Assembly (NCBI GenBank): GCA_029339505.1 | Contig: JAQISU010000057.1 | Location: 3,878,001-3,942,000, forward strand | From: Unio delphinus | Lineage: Eukaryota; Mollusca; Bivalvia; Unionida; Unionidae | Length of the DNA: 64,000 nt | Direction of reading: 5' to 3' | In this document: positions 46,115 through 61,737 of the stretch, piece after piece | How positions within the stretch are numbered: position 1 is the stretch's first letter | Layout of the letters: each line of letters starts with the position of its first letter | Translations under genes and position numbers: made by a program | The notes under the pieces: generated by a model | The model's input: the letters and a program-made list of their open reading frames with translations, nothing else | Told to the model about the DNA's origin: nothing | Databases searched by the model: none

Positions 46115-46455
46115 GATTGCCTCGTGGTTAGTGCGTCCGCGGCGGAAGCTTGAGGTCATCGTCCGCGGCGGAAGCTTGAGATCATTGGATCGATCCACGT
46201 AAGAGTCATACCAAAGGCTTATAAAATGGTACTAACAGCTGTCTAGCTTGGCGCTCAGCATTAAGAGGTTAGTGTTAGGATTTGTTGGTCTGGAGTCAGC
46301 ATAATGTGACTGGGTGGGACATCATGCTACGTGTCTGCGGCATGATGCCCCAGTACTAGATATCACAATAAACTGCTTCACTGCAGATATGTAGCGATAT
46401 GACTGAAAACGTTTTAAAGCTACGTTAAAAATCCTAAACAAACAACAAACAAATC
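46115..46455 (+). mobile_element. tRNA-derived SINE type A, unit 2
   Basis: Copy of the element at 37.7-38.0 kb, including the 26-bp internal duplication of its head. Confidence 0.7.
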
Positions 46456-46493
46456 GACAACTCAGATTGAAGTCATTACGATAGTATCCACTT

Positions 46494-46878
46494 TCACAAA
46501 CCCACAAAAATGAAGTGTACGAAATCAAAGGATACTATATTATACGGAATATACGGAGTCCACATTTTGATGCACGCAGGCGGATCCAGGTGGTAGCATT
46601 GGGCACCGGTGGTTGAGGAAGGCTGGGACACAGCTCTGTGACCTCTTACACCAGCTGGAACAAGATGCTTAATGGATCTCAGAGAGTTCTGGTGGAAGTG
46701 TTCCAACTGACTGATATGCTTTCGGTACACAGTCCACGTTTCACGGCCATACAAGAGACATGTGAGGACAACTGCATTGTACACCTTCATATTTGTTGAG
46801 AGGCGTATTTCCTTGTGCTGTAAGACCTCCTTGCTTCAGAATCTTCCGAATGCTTCATTGGCATTTTGGATATATATA
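46494..46878 (-). pseudogene. LINE reverse transcriptase fragment, unit 2
   Basis: Same fragment as in unit 1 (MKVYNAVVLTCLLYGRETWT), one residue different in the first 50. Confidence 0.7.
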
Positions 46879-46880
46879 TA

Positions 46881-47018
<138 letters not shown>

Positions 47019-49481
47019 AGCTTTACGTTGCACACAGCTACCTTCTCATTAATTGTAGCATTATGTTTGGTGGTTATCTTCCATAAATTAAAAATGCCAG
47101 AGGTATGATCCCAACAGATTTCTGCTTTGTTTCTAAGTCCATATTACTTGTTGACTAAATCATCCACCCAATGCAAATAGGCAGTGAAGCCTTTTTGCAA
47201 ACTGATAGGTTCGGTAGAACCATTGGTATGTGTGAATGTGGTTTTGGATTTTTTACGAAGCTTGAACAATGTTACAATCATATCGCTACGATGTCTGCAT
47301 CGAATTTGAAATCCTATGTGACATGTATCCAAATGATGAATGGGTACAAAGGTGTCTATGAGGCACAAATGTTATTAGGGACAAAGGGGAAGTGTTCATG
47401 CGTTTTAACTTTGAATTGTCGGAGCACACAAACACACACCCACAAACCACACCCGCAAACACACCATATGTTACCTTCCAATGTAAGAGGCAATGGACTA
47501 TTACAGAATATGCTATCAATTATGTCACAAACATACTATTAATAACACCATCTTTAGCATCTTTACATCGCATTCACACACAAATAAAAATTCCTTTCTC
47601 GTGTAGTCTCGCACTTTCAAAATGACAATGAAATTTCATAATACATGAGCGAATATAGCATTTCTAATTCTTAAGACTATAGTTTGTGATTTCATTTATC
47701 AGGACAGCAATCAAGCAAGTTTTACATCATCAATTGCATAGTGACATTTTATTTCACCCACGTTTCTCCTCGAAAAGGGAACGGAAGCACAAACGTGTTC
47801 TTAACGTAAGAGCTTTGCAGAACCGAATTCATCATCGTCCAAATTAACATCTACCAAGACCAAATGTATTAGGGGTGTGTGTGGGGGGAAGGGGGAACGA
47901 TACGAAATAATGGAAAAGAGCATGTGGCATTCCTGAAACGCAAACTCTGACATTCGTCTTGGCTCGCTTTGGGAGCACTTTGCAAGGAAGACTAATAAAA
48001 AGAGCGAGAAACTTAGAAGTCTTTTTATAATTAAAGACAAAACTGACGAACCAAGATTCTACTAAACTAGATGAGTATGCCATACAACCCATCATGTATG
48101 ACGATGCAAGAGTCACAACGGGTAGACTGTCATCCTGTCTCGTCTAGCATTGCATTCAAACACTAAGAAAACAACCTCTACTGATCGTTCTATAGTGAGA
48201 TTGCATACGTGTTGGTACTCAATACAAAAATCAAGACCGCGAGACACTTTAGTTTCTATTTCTCGTGTATTCTCACATTTGAAGAAGATTACAATGAAAT
48301 TTCATAACATATAAGCCAATATGGCATTTCTTCTTCTTCTTCGGAAGCTTTCTCCACTATCTGTCTCTTCTCTTTACTCTTAAGGCATTCTGAAACCCAT
48401 TGTCCCTTTTACGGGCAACGAACACAGGTATGTTGACTATTGTAAATTTGTTGGCCGAAATGGCACCCTGGGAAAAATGTCCGTATAATTAATTATATAG
48501 CAAACATCTTCACTTTTCAACTTTTGTTTATGACGCTCACGAAATCTCTGGCTACAATGCTTAATTTTGTAGACACGTTTGTCAGTGAGTTATTCTTTAG
48601 TTTGACTCTTAGCGAATCTCTGACCAACTGGTCGAACTGTGTTGACTATCTCGACTTCGTGAGACTGCAATCAATACTCTGACTCTAAAATCCTTAAGTT
48701 ATATACGAGTCGGTTGCGTAGAAAACCTAGTCAAATGGAATTCTGCAATCAGGATAAAACAATGAGAAAGAAGACTAAACGTAAAATCCACGCCTTGACA
48801 TATTACCTGGTATATAAGCTGAAGTCTTGACTCAAATCCATGCCTTCAATTTTAAAGACGACATGAGGTTTCACGTTCAGGCCCAGACCGAGTGTCCACC
48901 TGAAACGTAAGCTGACCAGTAGCAACGTAAAATATTACCACATTCAAGAGACAGAGAAATGTTCCTCCAGATAATTTAAAACCACGTCTTACACTTACAC
49001 GCTGAGGTTTTAGGATTTTTATTCCAAAGTACCGCTTTGAAACCATAAGGTTTCGTCACTGGTTGTGGGATTCCACAATGAATCGAGAATGCCGATCCAG
49101 AGAAAACCATATTTTGTTATTCCATTTATCACGACAGCAATCAAACAAGTTTTACATCCCTGATTGCAGAGTGAAACTTTATATCACCCACGTTTCTCCT
49201 CCAAAAGTGAGCGGACGCTCAAAAGTGTTCTTGACGGACGAGCTTTGCAGAACCTAATTCAGTATCGTGCAAATTAACATTTACCAAGACCAGATGTATT
49301 TGGGGTGTGATGATGGTGGTGGGGGCGTATGTCGACAAGAACGATACAACATAATGGAAAAGATCATGCGGCATTCCTGAAACGCAAACTCTGCCATCCA
49401 TCTTTGCTCGTATCGGAAACACTTTGCAAGAAAGACTAATAAAAAGCAGCCAAAGAGTTAGACGTCTTTTTATAATAAAGT

Positions 49482-50404
49482 CAAAAATGACGAACCAAGA
49501 TTCTTCTGAACTTGAAGTGTTTGCCATACAACCCAACATGTATGAGGATGCAAGAGTCACAATGGGTAGACTATCATCCCGTCTCGTCTAGACGACTTCA
49601 ACGTCCATCGAATTTTAAGGACAGACCAAAGATTACATCGGTCTGAATAGCAGTTACTTGTAACTGAAAGTCAACATTTTCACAATTGACGACAAATTTC
49701 AACGGGATGTTGTCTGAATAAATTCCATCGACGATTATGTGCATTCCTTATTCAGCGAAATAGATTTGAACTGGAAACATTGGTCAGCAGAACCTTAGAT
49801 CCATACTTTTACCAAGTGTGCTTACAAACTCTTAAGGTTCGGAGAATTAACAAACACTGATTGCGTTGTTTGCGAAGTAGAATAATTTGATACGTTTGAG
49901 AAATGTAAAGACACAGCCGTTACAGACGATGGCAACCTGAATAATGTAGGATTTAAGGCCCATCGAAGAAAATCGAAAATCCTTTTAGACATGCGGCTGC
50001 AAAACATGTATTTGCTGAACGGACTATACGCCCGCCTGAGACTGGATCGAAGTAATATTATTGACCATTTGAAGGCCGATGAAAACGAATACATCATCAT
50101 CCAAGAAGCCGGCTCTAAGACATCAATTACATTTTCAGCAAACAACCGCCAAGTATCCCATCAGAAGTGTAGAAATGAAAAAGATTCTTTATTTTCACAG
50201 TATTCCTAACCAACACCGAATATAACTGTTTCATAGGATACTTACCGAAACGTTTAATCATTGGCATTGTCTGTAATGATGACCTCAACGAAGGGATTAC
50301 TAAAGTTCATTTCGAGTTTAAAAATTGTTCAACCCAGACATCAGTAAAGATGGTCAGACCTTGTGAAAACGATCCTTTGAACTTAACTTTGAGCAGATCA
50401 ATTA
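49482..50404 (+). pseudogene. Decayed virus-type capsid-like gene, unit 3
   Basis: Same relic as in units 1 and 2: the open stretch is at about 49,886-50,209 with MQ-type changes such as W to R at its first ATG. It shares the TAA that precedes this stretch. Confidence 0.4.
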
Positions 50405-53372
50405 CTTGAGATATTGCTTGTACCTGTGCAAAGGCATGGGCTAGTTTATATCACGATTGTTTATAAAAACAGAGGAGTTGCAAAAACGTGTAAAACGAGA
50501 CGAGGTTTTAGTTGGAAAATGAGCAACCAACAGCTCAGTGCACTCGTGAATCTAAACAAAACATCATCGGAGTGCTTCTCGCGGACAACAACGTATCATA
50601 AATCGGCAACGAGGCCTCATAACTTTGTCAGCGGCTGCTTGTCAACGCCAATATAGGAAACGTCAACCGTGGTCATGTATGAACTCATAAAGACGTTGGT
50701 GATTTATACAATGCATATGATGATATCTGATATAGTTTTCCTGTTTAACGCAAAAGCAATACTGGCATGAGTAGTGTCATAGTAAACACAATACACAGCC
50801 TTACCTCGGTGACCACCAGCTCGTCTACGAAAACAGAATTGCAAGCTACCTTTTCTACTCCAATCACAGCGGGTAAAGGCGGTATACTCGAGATCGCACT
50901 GGCGTCATTATAGTTTCATTGAATCTCTACAGTACATGCTGACTGTGCACGGTCGTCCTGAAGATCTTAATCGAATTTTCCATCATAACCGTGCCACAAG
51001 CTTCGCTGACGTGCCTGTTAGATTTGGTCTAAGCAAGCGACATTTGCAATGTTATAAGTACATGGCGTGAGTGAAAAGAATTACATGTGTCTGACATGTG
51101 TAGGTTTCTCCATCTGTGGTCGACTCATTACAATATAGGCAAAAACTGATATAAGGAGTTGATAATAGGTATTCCAACAATGTTTCAGTTGGATTTGTTA
51201 ATAATTGCATCATGGGAATGTACACACATTTGTCCTCCGATTTAAACTAAATTTAAGCATTGGTTCCAAATTTTAATATTGCTATAACGATTCTTGGACT
51301 TGCATATAGATCGATGATTATGCGAAATCCGCCAGACTGTCCAGTTTCAGTCGCCTCTGCTACAGATGTATGCAGCAGGAGCATTAACACTAAGCCGACT
51401 TATGATTGGAATTTCACAGAGCTTCTAGAACTTAGAAGATAACAATAATGTTTTCGTGTGCGATTCATCTTAATCATACATTTTAAATTTGCCGATATGT
51501 TCGCGACATCATATTGGGAGCCAAACATGTACCACATGATTCAGTAAATACAAAACCCGATTGATGCAAGATGTGCTGATGGCAAAGTCTTTGCTTTAGT
51601 TTATGAAGTCTGGTAACGCATGACTACTGATGCTGCCTGCCATCATCACATACGAGCACCCAATAACAATGTTGTGGGAGAGTTTAAATGGCAAATAAGT
51701 ACACCAATATTTCCTTATCGTACCAAAATATGAGTTCGTGGTATTTCAAAATGCAAGTCGAGACAATAACTAAAAAATATTTGACGATTTAGGCCTTCTG
51801 AAGTTTCTCTGTGGTTAAACTGTCATTAAGAAACCTTTAAACAAATAAATTGGCGTTGACTTCAAAAGCAATCATAGTCGGCATATCACAATATGTGGTC
51901 GTATCAGGGTCGGTCACAAAATTGACAAGAATCTGTAAATTTCCCAGGATGGCTTGCGTAATTTGTACCCGACTTATTAGTTTTCATTGGGACACATGGA
52001 GTTGTTCGATGATCTGTAGTCTATAAGTACATTCTTAAACCCACCGATACCAAAAGCTGCTATAAACTGCTGGACTTGTCAATATGATCTGGGTAACATG
52101 CGGTCGCATTTGTGGTAACACTGGGTCTTTTTCGTTTATTATGTTCTTCATAAAATGGCTGATCACAAAACCGTTTTTGATGAGCGGGATGGAATCACTT
52201 CACGGAAGCTAGCTTGGAGCTTACAATTTTTCCTCTTTTTATCTCGCCAGTATTTATTAACTGTTGCGAATTAACAATATAATGACTTCACATATGGCAA
52301 CCTGGCAAGTACAGACCGATTATTCTTTGCAACAATTTAGCAAAAACGCTCTTTGTATTATTATCTCCATTTTTTAAAATAAGTTAGTACTAGAGCCTAC
52401 AAAAGTTTAACTCATACTGACTGACTGATCGGATCTATTATTTTAAATATGATTTTTACTCTCTGTATAAAACATCGATATTAATTTTTAAAAAAAACAA
52501 TATAATATACAAAGGGCTGACCACGGCGTAATACTTTTTGTGTTGACTAACAGTGTCATCTGCGGAGCAGCTTATATAAGGTATAGTAATATTTTGAGAT
52601 AAAAAGGTATTCGATAAATTCCTTTGATATTGTAGAAACACCTAGCACAGTTTAGATGATAAATGAATGTTTTAATTCTTTAATCAACTGCATGACAGAC
52701 ATGTTTAGATTAAGAAATATTTATTTTTTGTTGAGCCCACATAAAGCCTACACTTTCACAGTTATCACCTGTTTAGTAGCGTCACGTTACGATAACACTT
52801 TATTTGTTTCACTCTTATTAACACTTCCTGATTCAAACTATATACTACGTTTTCGATTCTCTATAAATCTTATCCAGATAGAAGCATTAGTGTAAATGAA
52901 TCTTTAAACCTTACTACACCGATACTTATAAACTTTACAGTGCAGTTTCAATTGCTATGAAACTCTCAATACACATTTTACATACAAAACTGCATTTACT
53001 TTTTAATTATAACAATGCGTAAAATTTTCCAAATTATTAACTGCGTTACCTTTGCAGACTGGTCAACTGTTTTGGCTTCAATCATGCCGTTCTAATTCTA
53101 ATCTTACAATATTTACGGAACACCACTTGAACAATGTCAACATGTTTTGCTTTAACAGTCAGGCACATAAACGTATATTCTACACGTACATATTAGATCA
53201 TAACGAGTTCCATTTTAGAGAGTTCATTCCAGTTTCAGTAAAGAAATAGCAAAACTTGTCTGATGCTTCTAAATAATCCTCACGTACAAGTAAAACATTG
53301 TTAAAAACATTTTAGTAAAGTCTTTAAAAGGTTTAAAAATTAAATTGTCTCCAAATACTGTTACAACCAGTA

Positions 53373-53375
<3 letters not shown>

Positions 53376-53434
<59 letters not shown>
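53376..53434. repeat. (TA)n microsatellite, unit 3
   Basis: About 59 bp, the shortest of the three units that keep it. Confidence 0.95.
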
Positions 53435-53438
<4 letters not shown>

Positions 53439-53900
53439 GTCATCAACCAATTTCATGCAGTATAAGCAAATGACAATAGCGTTGTTAACCAATTAATGAA
53501 GTTTTCCTTATTGGCACGAACATAATACTGTATTATATTAATAACATAGTGACCTTTATTTGTCATCGTTTTATTTTAGCCTTTTGAAAAAAAGGAGAAT
53601 ATTACTTATACAAATCGATCGATTTTGTAGAACAACAGCTGAAAAATACTCATTCACAAGAAAACATATTTCACTTTATTAATGCATTTATTAATCTAAA
53701 AGAGCAATAAACCTGCAAAATACTTGAAATTTATTACTTGAAGCCTTATAACTAATGACAACCACATATGTTTGTCAAGTAAATAATCTCCAAATTGCAG
53801 AATTAAACACGCTCAGCTTTCTCCATACCACCTTATAATTACGTGTGATCATCACCAGTAACATCTTTCATTTCACTGATTGTTGTTTTTGTTGTTTTTT

Positions 53901-54139
53901 GTAAGGTTAAACGTCATTTTTCAGCAGACGATAGGCTATACATGGCGGCTGTTATTATGGTGGAGAAGAAACCTGGAAAAAAACACCGGATAGAACCACC
54001 GACCCACGAGAAGCTACTGGCAATCTTTCTCACATGCCAACATTGGCGAATCTGAGACTCGAACCCACGCAGACAGAGGTGAGATGGCAGTGACCCGAAA
54101 CGGAGAGCGCTTTAGACCACTCGGCCTCTCGGGTCACAC
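53901..54139 (-). mobile_element. tRNA-derived SINE type B, unit 3
   Basis: Third copy of the type B element; box A is slightly changed (GGCC of the head reads as GAGAGGCCGAGTGG on the minus strand). Confidence 0.65.
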
Positions 54140-54534
54140 CCCCCTCGCTGATGGTACTTAATGGCCTGTAAAGCATATCATCGGTGGAAGTCTGGATATT
54201 CTTCTATAATGTTGAGAAGTACGACGAAAATACGACGAATGTGGTTCATTTGGTGAAACGTTTCGTTTATTCTCACAAACGCTATAGTAATATTTTGGTG
54301 TTATTTGCTGCATATTATTAAATTTAATGTCTTACTTGAACGTAAACAATGTGTACATATTGAACTTGACATGTCATTGATTTATTCTCATATACGTTGT
54401 AGTAGTGTTTGTGACCGCCGTTTGCGTACTAAGTATTATTTTATCATTTCGTATTCGTTATGTGTTGTGTATTAGTAGAGGTTAAACCATTAATTATGTA
54501 CTAATATGGATCATTCGACAGGTCAAATGGATCC

Positions 54535-54878
54535 GGTTGCCTCGTGGTTAGTGCGTCCGCGGCGGAAGCTTGAGGTCAGCGTCCGCGGCGGAAGCTTGAG
54601 GTCATTGGATCGATCCACGTAAGAGTCATACCAAAGGCTTATAAAATGGTACTAACAGCTGTCTAGCTTGGCGCTCAGCATTAAGAGGTTAGTGTTAGGA
54701 TTTGTCGGTCTGGAGTCAGCATAATGTGACTGGGTGGGACATCATGCTACGTGTCTGCGGCATGATGCCCCAGTACTAGATATCACAATAAACAGCTTCA
54801 CTGCAGATATGTAGCGATATGACTGAAAACGTTTTAAAGCTACGTTAAAAATCCTAAACAAACAACAAACAAATCGAC
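54535..54878 (+). mobile_element. tRNA-derived SINE type A, unit 3
   Basis: Third copy of the type A element with the 26-bp head duplication. Confidence 0.7.
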
Positions 54879-54913
54879 AACTCAGATTGAAGTCATTACG
54901 ATAGTATCCACTT

Positions 54914-55298
54914 TCACAAACCCACAAAAATTAAGTGTACGAAATCAAAGGATACTATATTATACGGAATATACGGAGTCCATATTTTGATGCACACAGG
55001 CGGATCCAGGTGGTAGCATTGGGCACCGGTGGTTGAGGGAGGCTGGGACACAGCTCTGTGACCTCTTACACCAGCTGGAACAAGATGCTTAATGGATCTC
55101 AGAGAGTTCTGGTGGAAGTGTTCCAACTGACTGATATGCTTTCGGTACACAGTCCACGTTTCACGGCCATACAAGAGACATGTGAGGACAACTGCATTGT
55201 ACACCTTCATATTTGTTGAGAGGCGTATTTCCTTGTGCTGTAAGACCTCCTTGCTTCAGAATCTTCCGAACGCTTGATGGGCATTTTGGATATATATA
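54914..55298 (-). pseudogene. LINE reverse transcriptase fragment, unit 3
   Basis: Same fragment as in units 1 and 2. Confidence 0.7.
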
Positions 55299-55302
55299 TA
55301 TA

Positions 55303-55431
<129 letters not shown>

Positions 55432-58400
55432 GGAAGCTTTACGTTGCACACAGCTACCTTCTCATTAATTGTAGCATTATGTTTGGTGGTTATCTTCCAT
55501 AAATTAAAAATGCCAGAGGTATGATCCCAACAGATTTCTGCTTTGTTTCTAAGTCCATATTACTTGTTGACTAAATCATCCACCCAGTGCAAATAGGCAG
55601 TGAAGCCTTTTTGCAAACTGATAGGTTCGGTAGAACCATTGGTATGTGTGAATGTGGTTTTGGATTTTTTACGAAGCTTGAACAATGTTACAATCATATC
55701 GCTACGATGTCTGCATCGAATTTGAAATCCTATGTGACATGTATCCAAATGATGAATGGGTACAAAGGTGTCTATGAGGCACAAATGTTATTAGGGACAA
55801 AGGGGAAGTGTTCATGCGTTTTAACTTTGAATTGTCAGAGCACACAAACACACACCCACAAACCACACCCGCAAACACATCATATGTTACCTTCCAATGT
55901 AAGAGGCAATGGACTATTACAGAATATGCTATCAATTATGTCACAAACATACTATTAATAATACCATCTTTAGCATCTTTACATCGCATTCACACACAAT
56001 TAAAAATTCCTTTCTTGTGTAGTATCGCACTTTCAAAATGACAATGAACTTTCATAATACATTAGCGAATATAGCATTTCTAATTCTTAAGACTATAGTT
56101 TGTGATTTCATTTATCAGGACAGCAATCAAGCAAGTTTTACATCATCAGTTGCAGAGTGACACTTTATTTCACCCACGTTTCTCCTCGAAAAGGGAACGG
56201 AAGCACAAACGTGTTCTTAACGTAAGAGCTTTGCAGAACCGAATTCAGCATCGTCCAAATTAACATCTACCAAGCCCAAATGTATTAGGGGTGTGGTGGT
56301 AGGGGTGGGGGCGTTTTTCGACAAGAACGATGCGAAATAATGGAAAAGAGCATGTGGCATTCCTGAATCGCAAACTCTGACATCCGTCTTGGCTCGCATC
56401 GGGAACACTTTGCAAGAAATACTACAAAAAAGAGCCAGAAACTTAGAAGTCTTTTTATAATTAAAGACAAAAATGACGAACCAAGATTCTTCTGAACTAG
56501 ATGTGTATGCCATACAACCCAATATGTATGACGAACCAAGAGTCACAACGGGTAGACTATCGTCTAACATTGTATTCAAACACTAAGAAAACAACCTCAG
56601 TCTACTGATCGTTCTATACTGAGATTGCATACGTGTTGGTACTCACTACAAAAATCAAGACTGCGAGACACTTTCATTTCTATTTCTCGTGTATTCTCAC
56701 ATTTGAAGAAAATCACAATGTAATTTCATAACACACAAGCGAATATATCGTTTCTTCTTCTTCGGAAGCTTTCTTCACTATCTCCTCTTATGTTTGTCTC
56801 TTCTCTTTACTCTTATGGCATTCTGAAACTCATTGTCCCTATTACGGGCAACGAACACAGGTATGTTGGCTATTCTAAATTTGTTGGACGAAATGGCACC
56901 CTGGGGACAAATGTCCGTATAATTAATTATATAGCAAACATCTGCACTTTCCAACTTTTGTTTATGACGCTCACGAAATCTCTGACTACAATACTTAATT
57001 TTGTTGACACATTTGTCAGTGAGTTATTCTTTAGTTTGACTCTTAGCAAATCTCTGAGCAGCAGATCGAACTGTGTTGACTATCTCGACTTGTTGAGACT
57101 GTATTCAATACTCTTACTCTAAGATACTTAATTTATATATAAGTCGGTTGCGTATAGAACCTAGTCAAATTAAATTCTGCAATCAAGATGAAACAATTGC
57201 ACGATTTCAATGAGAACGAAGAATAAACGTAAAAGCCACTACATGACATATTACATCGCATACAAGCTATATTTTTGGGCTCAAATCCATGCCATCTATT
57301 TTAATGACGTCATGAGGTTTCATGAGGTTTCACGTTCACCTTAAACGTAAACTGATCAGTAGCAACCTAAAATATTACCACATTCAAGAGACAGAGAAAT
57401 GTTACTTCAGATAATTTAAAACCATGCCTTACTCTTATACGCTGCGGTTTTAGGATTTTTATTCCAAAGTAACGCTTTGAAACCATAAGGTTTCGTCACC
57501 GGTTTGTGGGATTCCACACTAAATCGAGAATACCGATCCAGAGAAAACTATATTTTGTGATTCCATTTATGACGACAGCAAACAAACAAGTTTTACATCC
57601 CTGATTGCAGAGTGACACTTTATATCACCCACGTTTCTCCTCGAAAAGGGAGCGGATGCAAAGGCATGGGCTAGTTTATATCACGATTGTTTATAAAAAC
57701 AGAGGAGTTGCAAAAACGTGTAAAACGAGACGAGGTTTTAGTTGGAAAATGAGCAACCAACAGATCAGTGTTCTCGTGAATCTAATGAAAACATCATCGG
57801 AGTAGTTCTCATGGGCAATAACGTATCATAAATCGGCAAAAAGGCCTCATAACTTTGTCAGCGGCTGGTTGTCAACGCCATTAATGGAAACGTCAACCGT
57901 GGTCATGCATGAACTCATAAAGACGTTGGTGATTTATGCAATGCATATGATGATATCTGATGTAGTTTTCCTGTTTAACGCGAACGCAATACTGGCATGA
58001 GTAGTGTCATAGTAAACACAATACACAGCCTTACCTCGGTGACCACCAGGTAGTCTACGAAAACAGAATTGCAAGCGACCTTTTCTACTTTTCTACTCCA
58101 ATCAAAGAGGGTAAAGGCGGTATACTCGAGATCGCACTGGTGTTATTATAGTTTCATTGAATCTCTATAGTACATGCTGACTGTGCACCATCGTCCTGAA
58201 GATGTTAATCGAATTTTCCATTATAACCGTGCCACAAGCTTCGCTGATGTGCCTGTGAGATTAGGTCTAAGCAAGCGACATTTGCAATGTTATACGTACA
58301 CGGCGTGAGTGAATAGAATTACAAATGTCTGACATGTGTAGGTTTCTCCATCTGTGGTCAACTCTCATTACAATATAGGCATAAACTGATATAAGGCGTT

Positions 58401-58571
58401 GATAATAGGTATTCCAACAATGTTTTAGTTGGATTTGTTAATGATTGCATGATGGGATTGTGCATACATTTCTCCATCGATATAAACTAAATTGAAGCAT
58501 TGGTTCAAAATTTTGATATTGCTTTGACAATTCTTGGACTTGCAATTAGATCGATGATTATGCGAATTCCG

Positions 58572-58658
58572 AAGGTCTGTCTTATGGGATCAGTGATTGT
58601 GGCTCAGCACAGACTGTCTGTGCTGAGCCACAATCACTGATCCGATAAGACAGACCTT
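58572..58658. mobile_element. Palindromic insertion (MITE-like hairpin) private to unit 4
   Basis: Two 42-nt arms (58572-58613 and 58617-58658) pair with a single mismatch around a 3-nt loop CTG. The other three units have no such sequence at this place: there GATTATGCGAAATCCG runs almost directly into CAGTTTCAGTCGC. About 115 bp are extra in unit 4. It is a foldback element or a hairpin-forming insertion. Confidence 0.85.
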
Positions 58659-61121
58659 AAAATGTACATTATAATGCAACTTCAATCCATTTTCAGTCGC
58701 ACATTCTACAGATGTATGCAACATGAGCAATGACACTAAACCGACTTATGATTGGAATTTCACATAGTCGAATACGACTTGAAGTTAGAAGCCAACAATA
58801 ATGTTTTCGTATGTGATTCATCTTAGTCATATATTTTAAATTTGCCGATATTTTCGCGACATCATATTGGAAGCCAAACATGTGCCACATGATTCAGTAA
58901 ATATAAAACCCGAGCGATGCAAGATGTGCTGGTGGCAAAGTATTTGCTTTAGTTTATGAAGTCTGGAAAGGCATCACTACTGTTGTTGCCTGCCATCATC
59001 ATATACTCGCACCCAATAACGATGTTGTGGGATAGTTTAAATGGCAAATAAGTACACTATAATTTCCTTACCGTACCAAAATATGAGTTCGTGGTATTTC
59101 AAAATGCAAGTCGAGACAATAAATAAAAAGATAATTGACGATTTAGGCCTTCTGAAGATTCTCTGTGGTTAAACTGTCATTAAGAAACCTTTAAATAAAT
59201 AAATTGTCCTTGACTTGAAAAGCAATCATAGTCGGCATATCACAATATGTGGTCGTATCAGGGCCGTTCACAAAACTGACAAGAATCTGTAAATTTCCCA
59301 GGATGGCTTGCGTAATTTGTATCCGAATTATTGCTTTTCATTGGTACACATGGAGTTGTTCGATGATCTGTGGTCTATAAGTACGTTTTTAAACCCACCG
59401 ATTACAAAAGCTGCTATAAACTGCTGGACTTGGCAATATGATCTGGATAACATGCGGTCGCATTTGTGGTAACACTGGGTCTTTTTCGTTTATTTTATTC
59501 TTCATAAAATGGCTGATCACAAAACCGTTTTTGATGAGCGGGGTGGAATCACTTCACGGAAGCTAGCTTGAATCTTACAATTTTTCCTCATTTTATCTCT
59601 CCAGTATTTGTTAACTGTTGCGAATCAACAATATAAAAACTTTACATATGGCAACCTGGCAAGTACAAACAGATTATTTTCTGCAACAATTTAGCAAGAA
59701 CGCTCTTTGTATTATTATCTCCATTTTTTTATAAAGTTAATACGAGAGCCATCAAAAGTTTAACTCATACTTACTGACTGATCGGATCTATTATTTTAAA
59801 TTAGGTTTTTACTCTCTGTATAAAACAACGACATCAATTTAAAAAAAAAACAATAAATATACAAAGGGCTGACCACGGCGTAATACTTTTTGTGTTGACT
59901 AACAGTGTCATCTGCGGAGCAGCTTATATAAGGTATAGTAATATTTTGAGATAAAACGTTATTTGATAAATTCCTTTGATATAGTAGAAACACCTAGCAC
60001 AGTTTAGATGATAAATGAATGTTCTAAGTCTTTTATCAACTGCGTGGCAGACATGTTTAGATCAAGCAATATTTTTTGAGCCCACGTAAAGCCTACACTT
60101 TCACAGTTATCTCCTGTTTAGTAGCGTCATGTCACGATAACAATTTATTTGCTTCACTCTTATTAACACTTCCTGATTCAAACTATATACTACGTTTTCG
60201 ATTCTCCATAAATATTATCCAGATAGAAGCATTAGTGTAAATGAATCTTAAAACCTTACTACACCGATACTTTATAAACTTTACAGTGCAGTTTCAATTG
60301 CTATGAAACTCTCAATACACATTTTACATACAAAACTACATTTACTTTTCAATTATAGCAATGCGTGAAATTTTCCAAATTATTATCTGCGTTACCATTG
60401 CAGACTGGTCAACTATTTTGGCTTCAATCATGCCATTCTAATTCTAATCTTACAATATTTACGGAACACCACTTGAACAATGTCAACATGTTTGGCTTTA
60501 ACAGTCAGGCACATGAACGTATATTCTACACGAAAATATTAGATCATAACGAGTTCCATCTTACAGAGTTCTTTCCAATATCAGTAAAGAAATAGCAAAA
60601 CTTGTCTGATGCTTCTAAATTATCCTGACGTGCAAGTAAAAAAATGTTAAAAACATTTTAGTAAAGTATTTAAAAGGTTTAAAAATTAAATTGTCTCCAA
60701 AAACCCTTGTGGACCAATTAATGAAGTTTTCCTTATTAACACGAACATAATACTGTATTATATTAATAACATTGTGATCTTTAAGGGTCATCGTTATAGT
60801 TTAACCTTTTGAAGAAGGATAATATTACTTATACAAATCGATCGATGTTTTAGAACAACAGTTGAAAAGTACTCATTCACTAGAAAACATATTTCACTTT
60901 ATTAATACATATATTATTCCAAAAGAGCAATAAACCTGCAGCATGCTTGAAATTTATTACTTGAAGCATTATAATTAATGACACCCACAATTGTTTGTCA
61001 GGTAAATAATCTCCAAATTGCAGAATAAAACACGCTCAGCTTTCTCCATACCACCTTATAATTACATGTGATCATCACCAGTAACATCTTTCATTTCGCT
61101 GATTGTTGTTTTTGTTGTTGT

Positions 61122-61355
61122 TGTAAGGTTAAACTCCACTTTTCAGCAGACGATAGGTTATACATGGCGGCTGTTATCATTGTGGAGAAGAAAACTAGAA
61201 AAAACACCAGATAGAACCACCGACCCACAAGAAGCTACTGGCAAACTTTCTAACATACCAACATTGGCGAATCTGAGACTCGAACCCACGCAGACAGAGG
61301 TGAGATGACAGTGACCCGAAACGGAGAGAGTTTTAGACCACTCAGCCACTCGGGA
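61122..61355 (-). mobile_element. tRNA-derived SINE type B, unit 4
   Basis: Diverged copy of the type B element; box B (GGGTTCGAGTCTC on the minus strand) is intact. Confidence 0.6.
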
Positions 61356-61737
61356 TCCCCTCGCTGATGGTGCTGAATGACCTATAAGCATATCATCGAT
61401 GGAAGTCTGGATTTTGATCTATAATGTTGAGAAGTACGACGAAAATACAACGAATGTGGTTCATTTGGTTAAACGTCACAAACGCTATAGTAATGTTTAG
61501 GTGTTGTTTGCTGCATAGTATTAAATTTAATGTCTTACACGAACGAAAACACTGTAAACATATTGCACTTGTTATGTCATTGATTTATTCTCATATACGT
61601 TGTAGTAGTGTTTGTGACCGCCGTTTGCGTACTAAGTATTTTATCATTTCGTATTCGTTATGTTGTGTATTGGTAGAGGTTAAATGATGCAATTAATTAT
61701 GTACTAATATGGATCATTCGACAGTCCAAACCGATCT

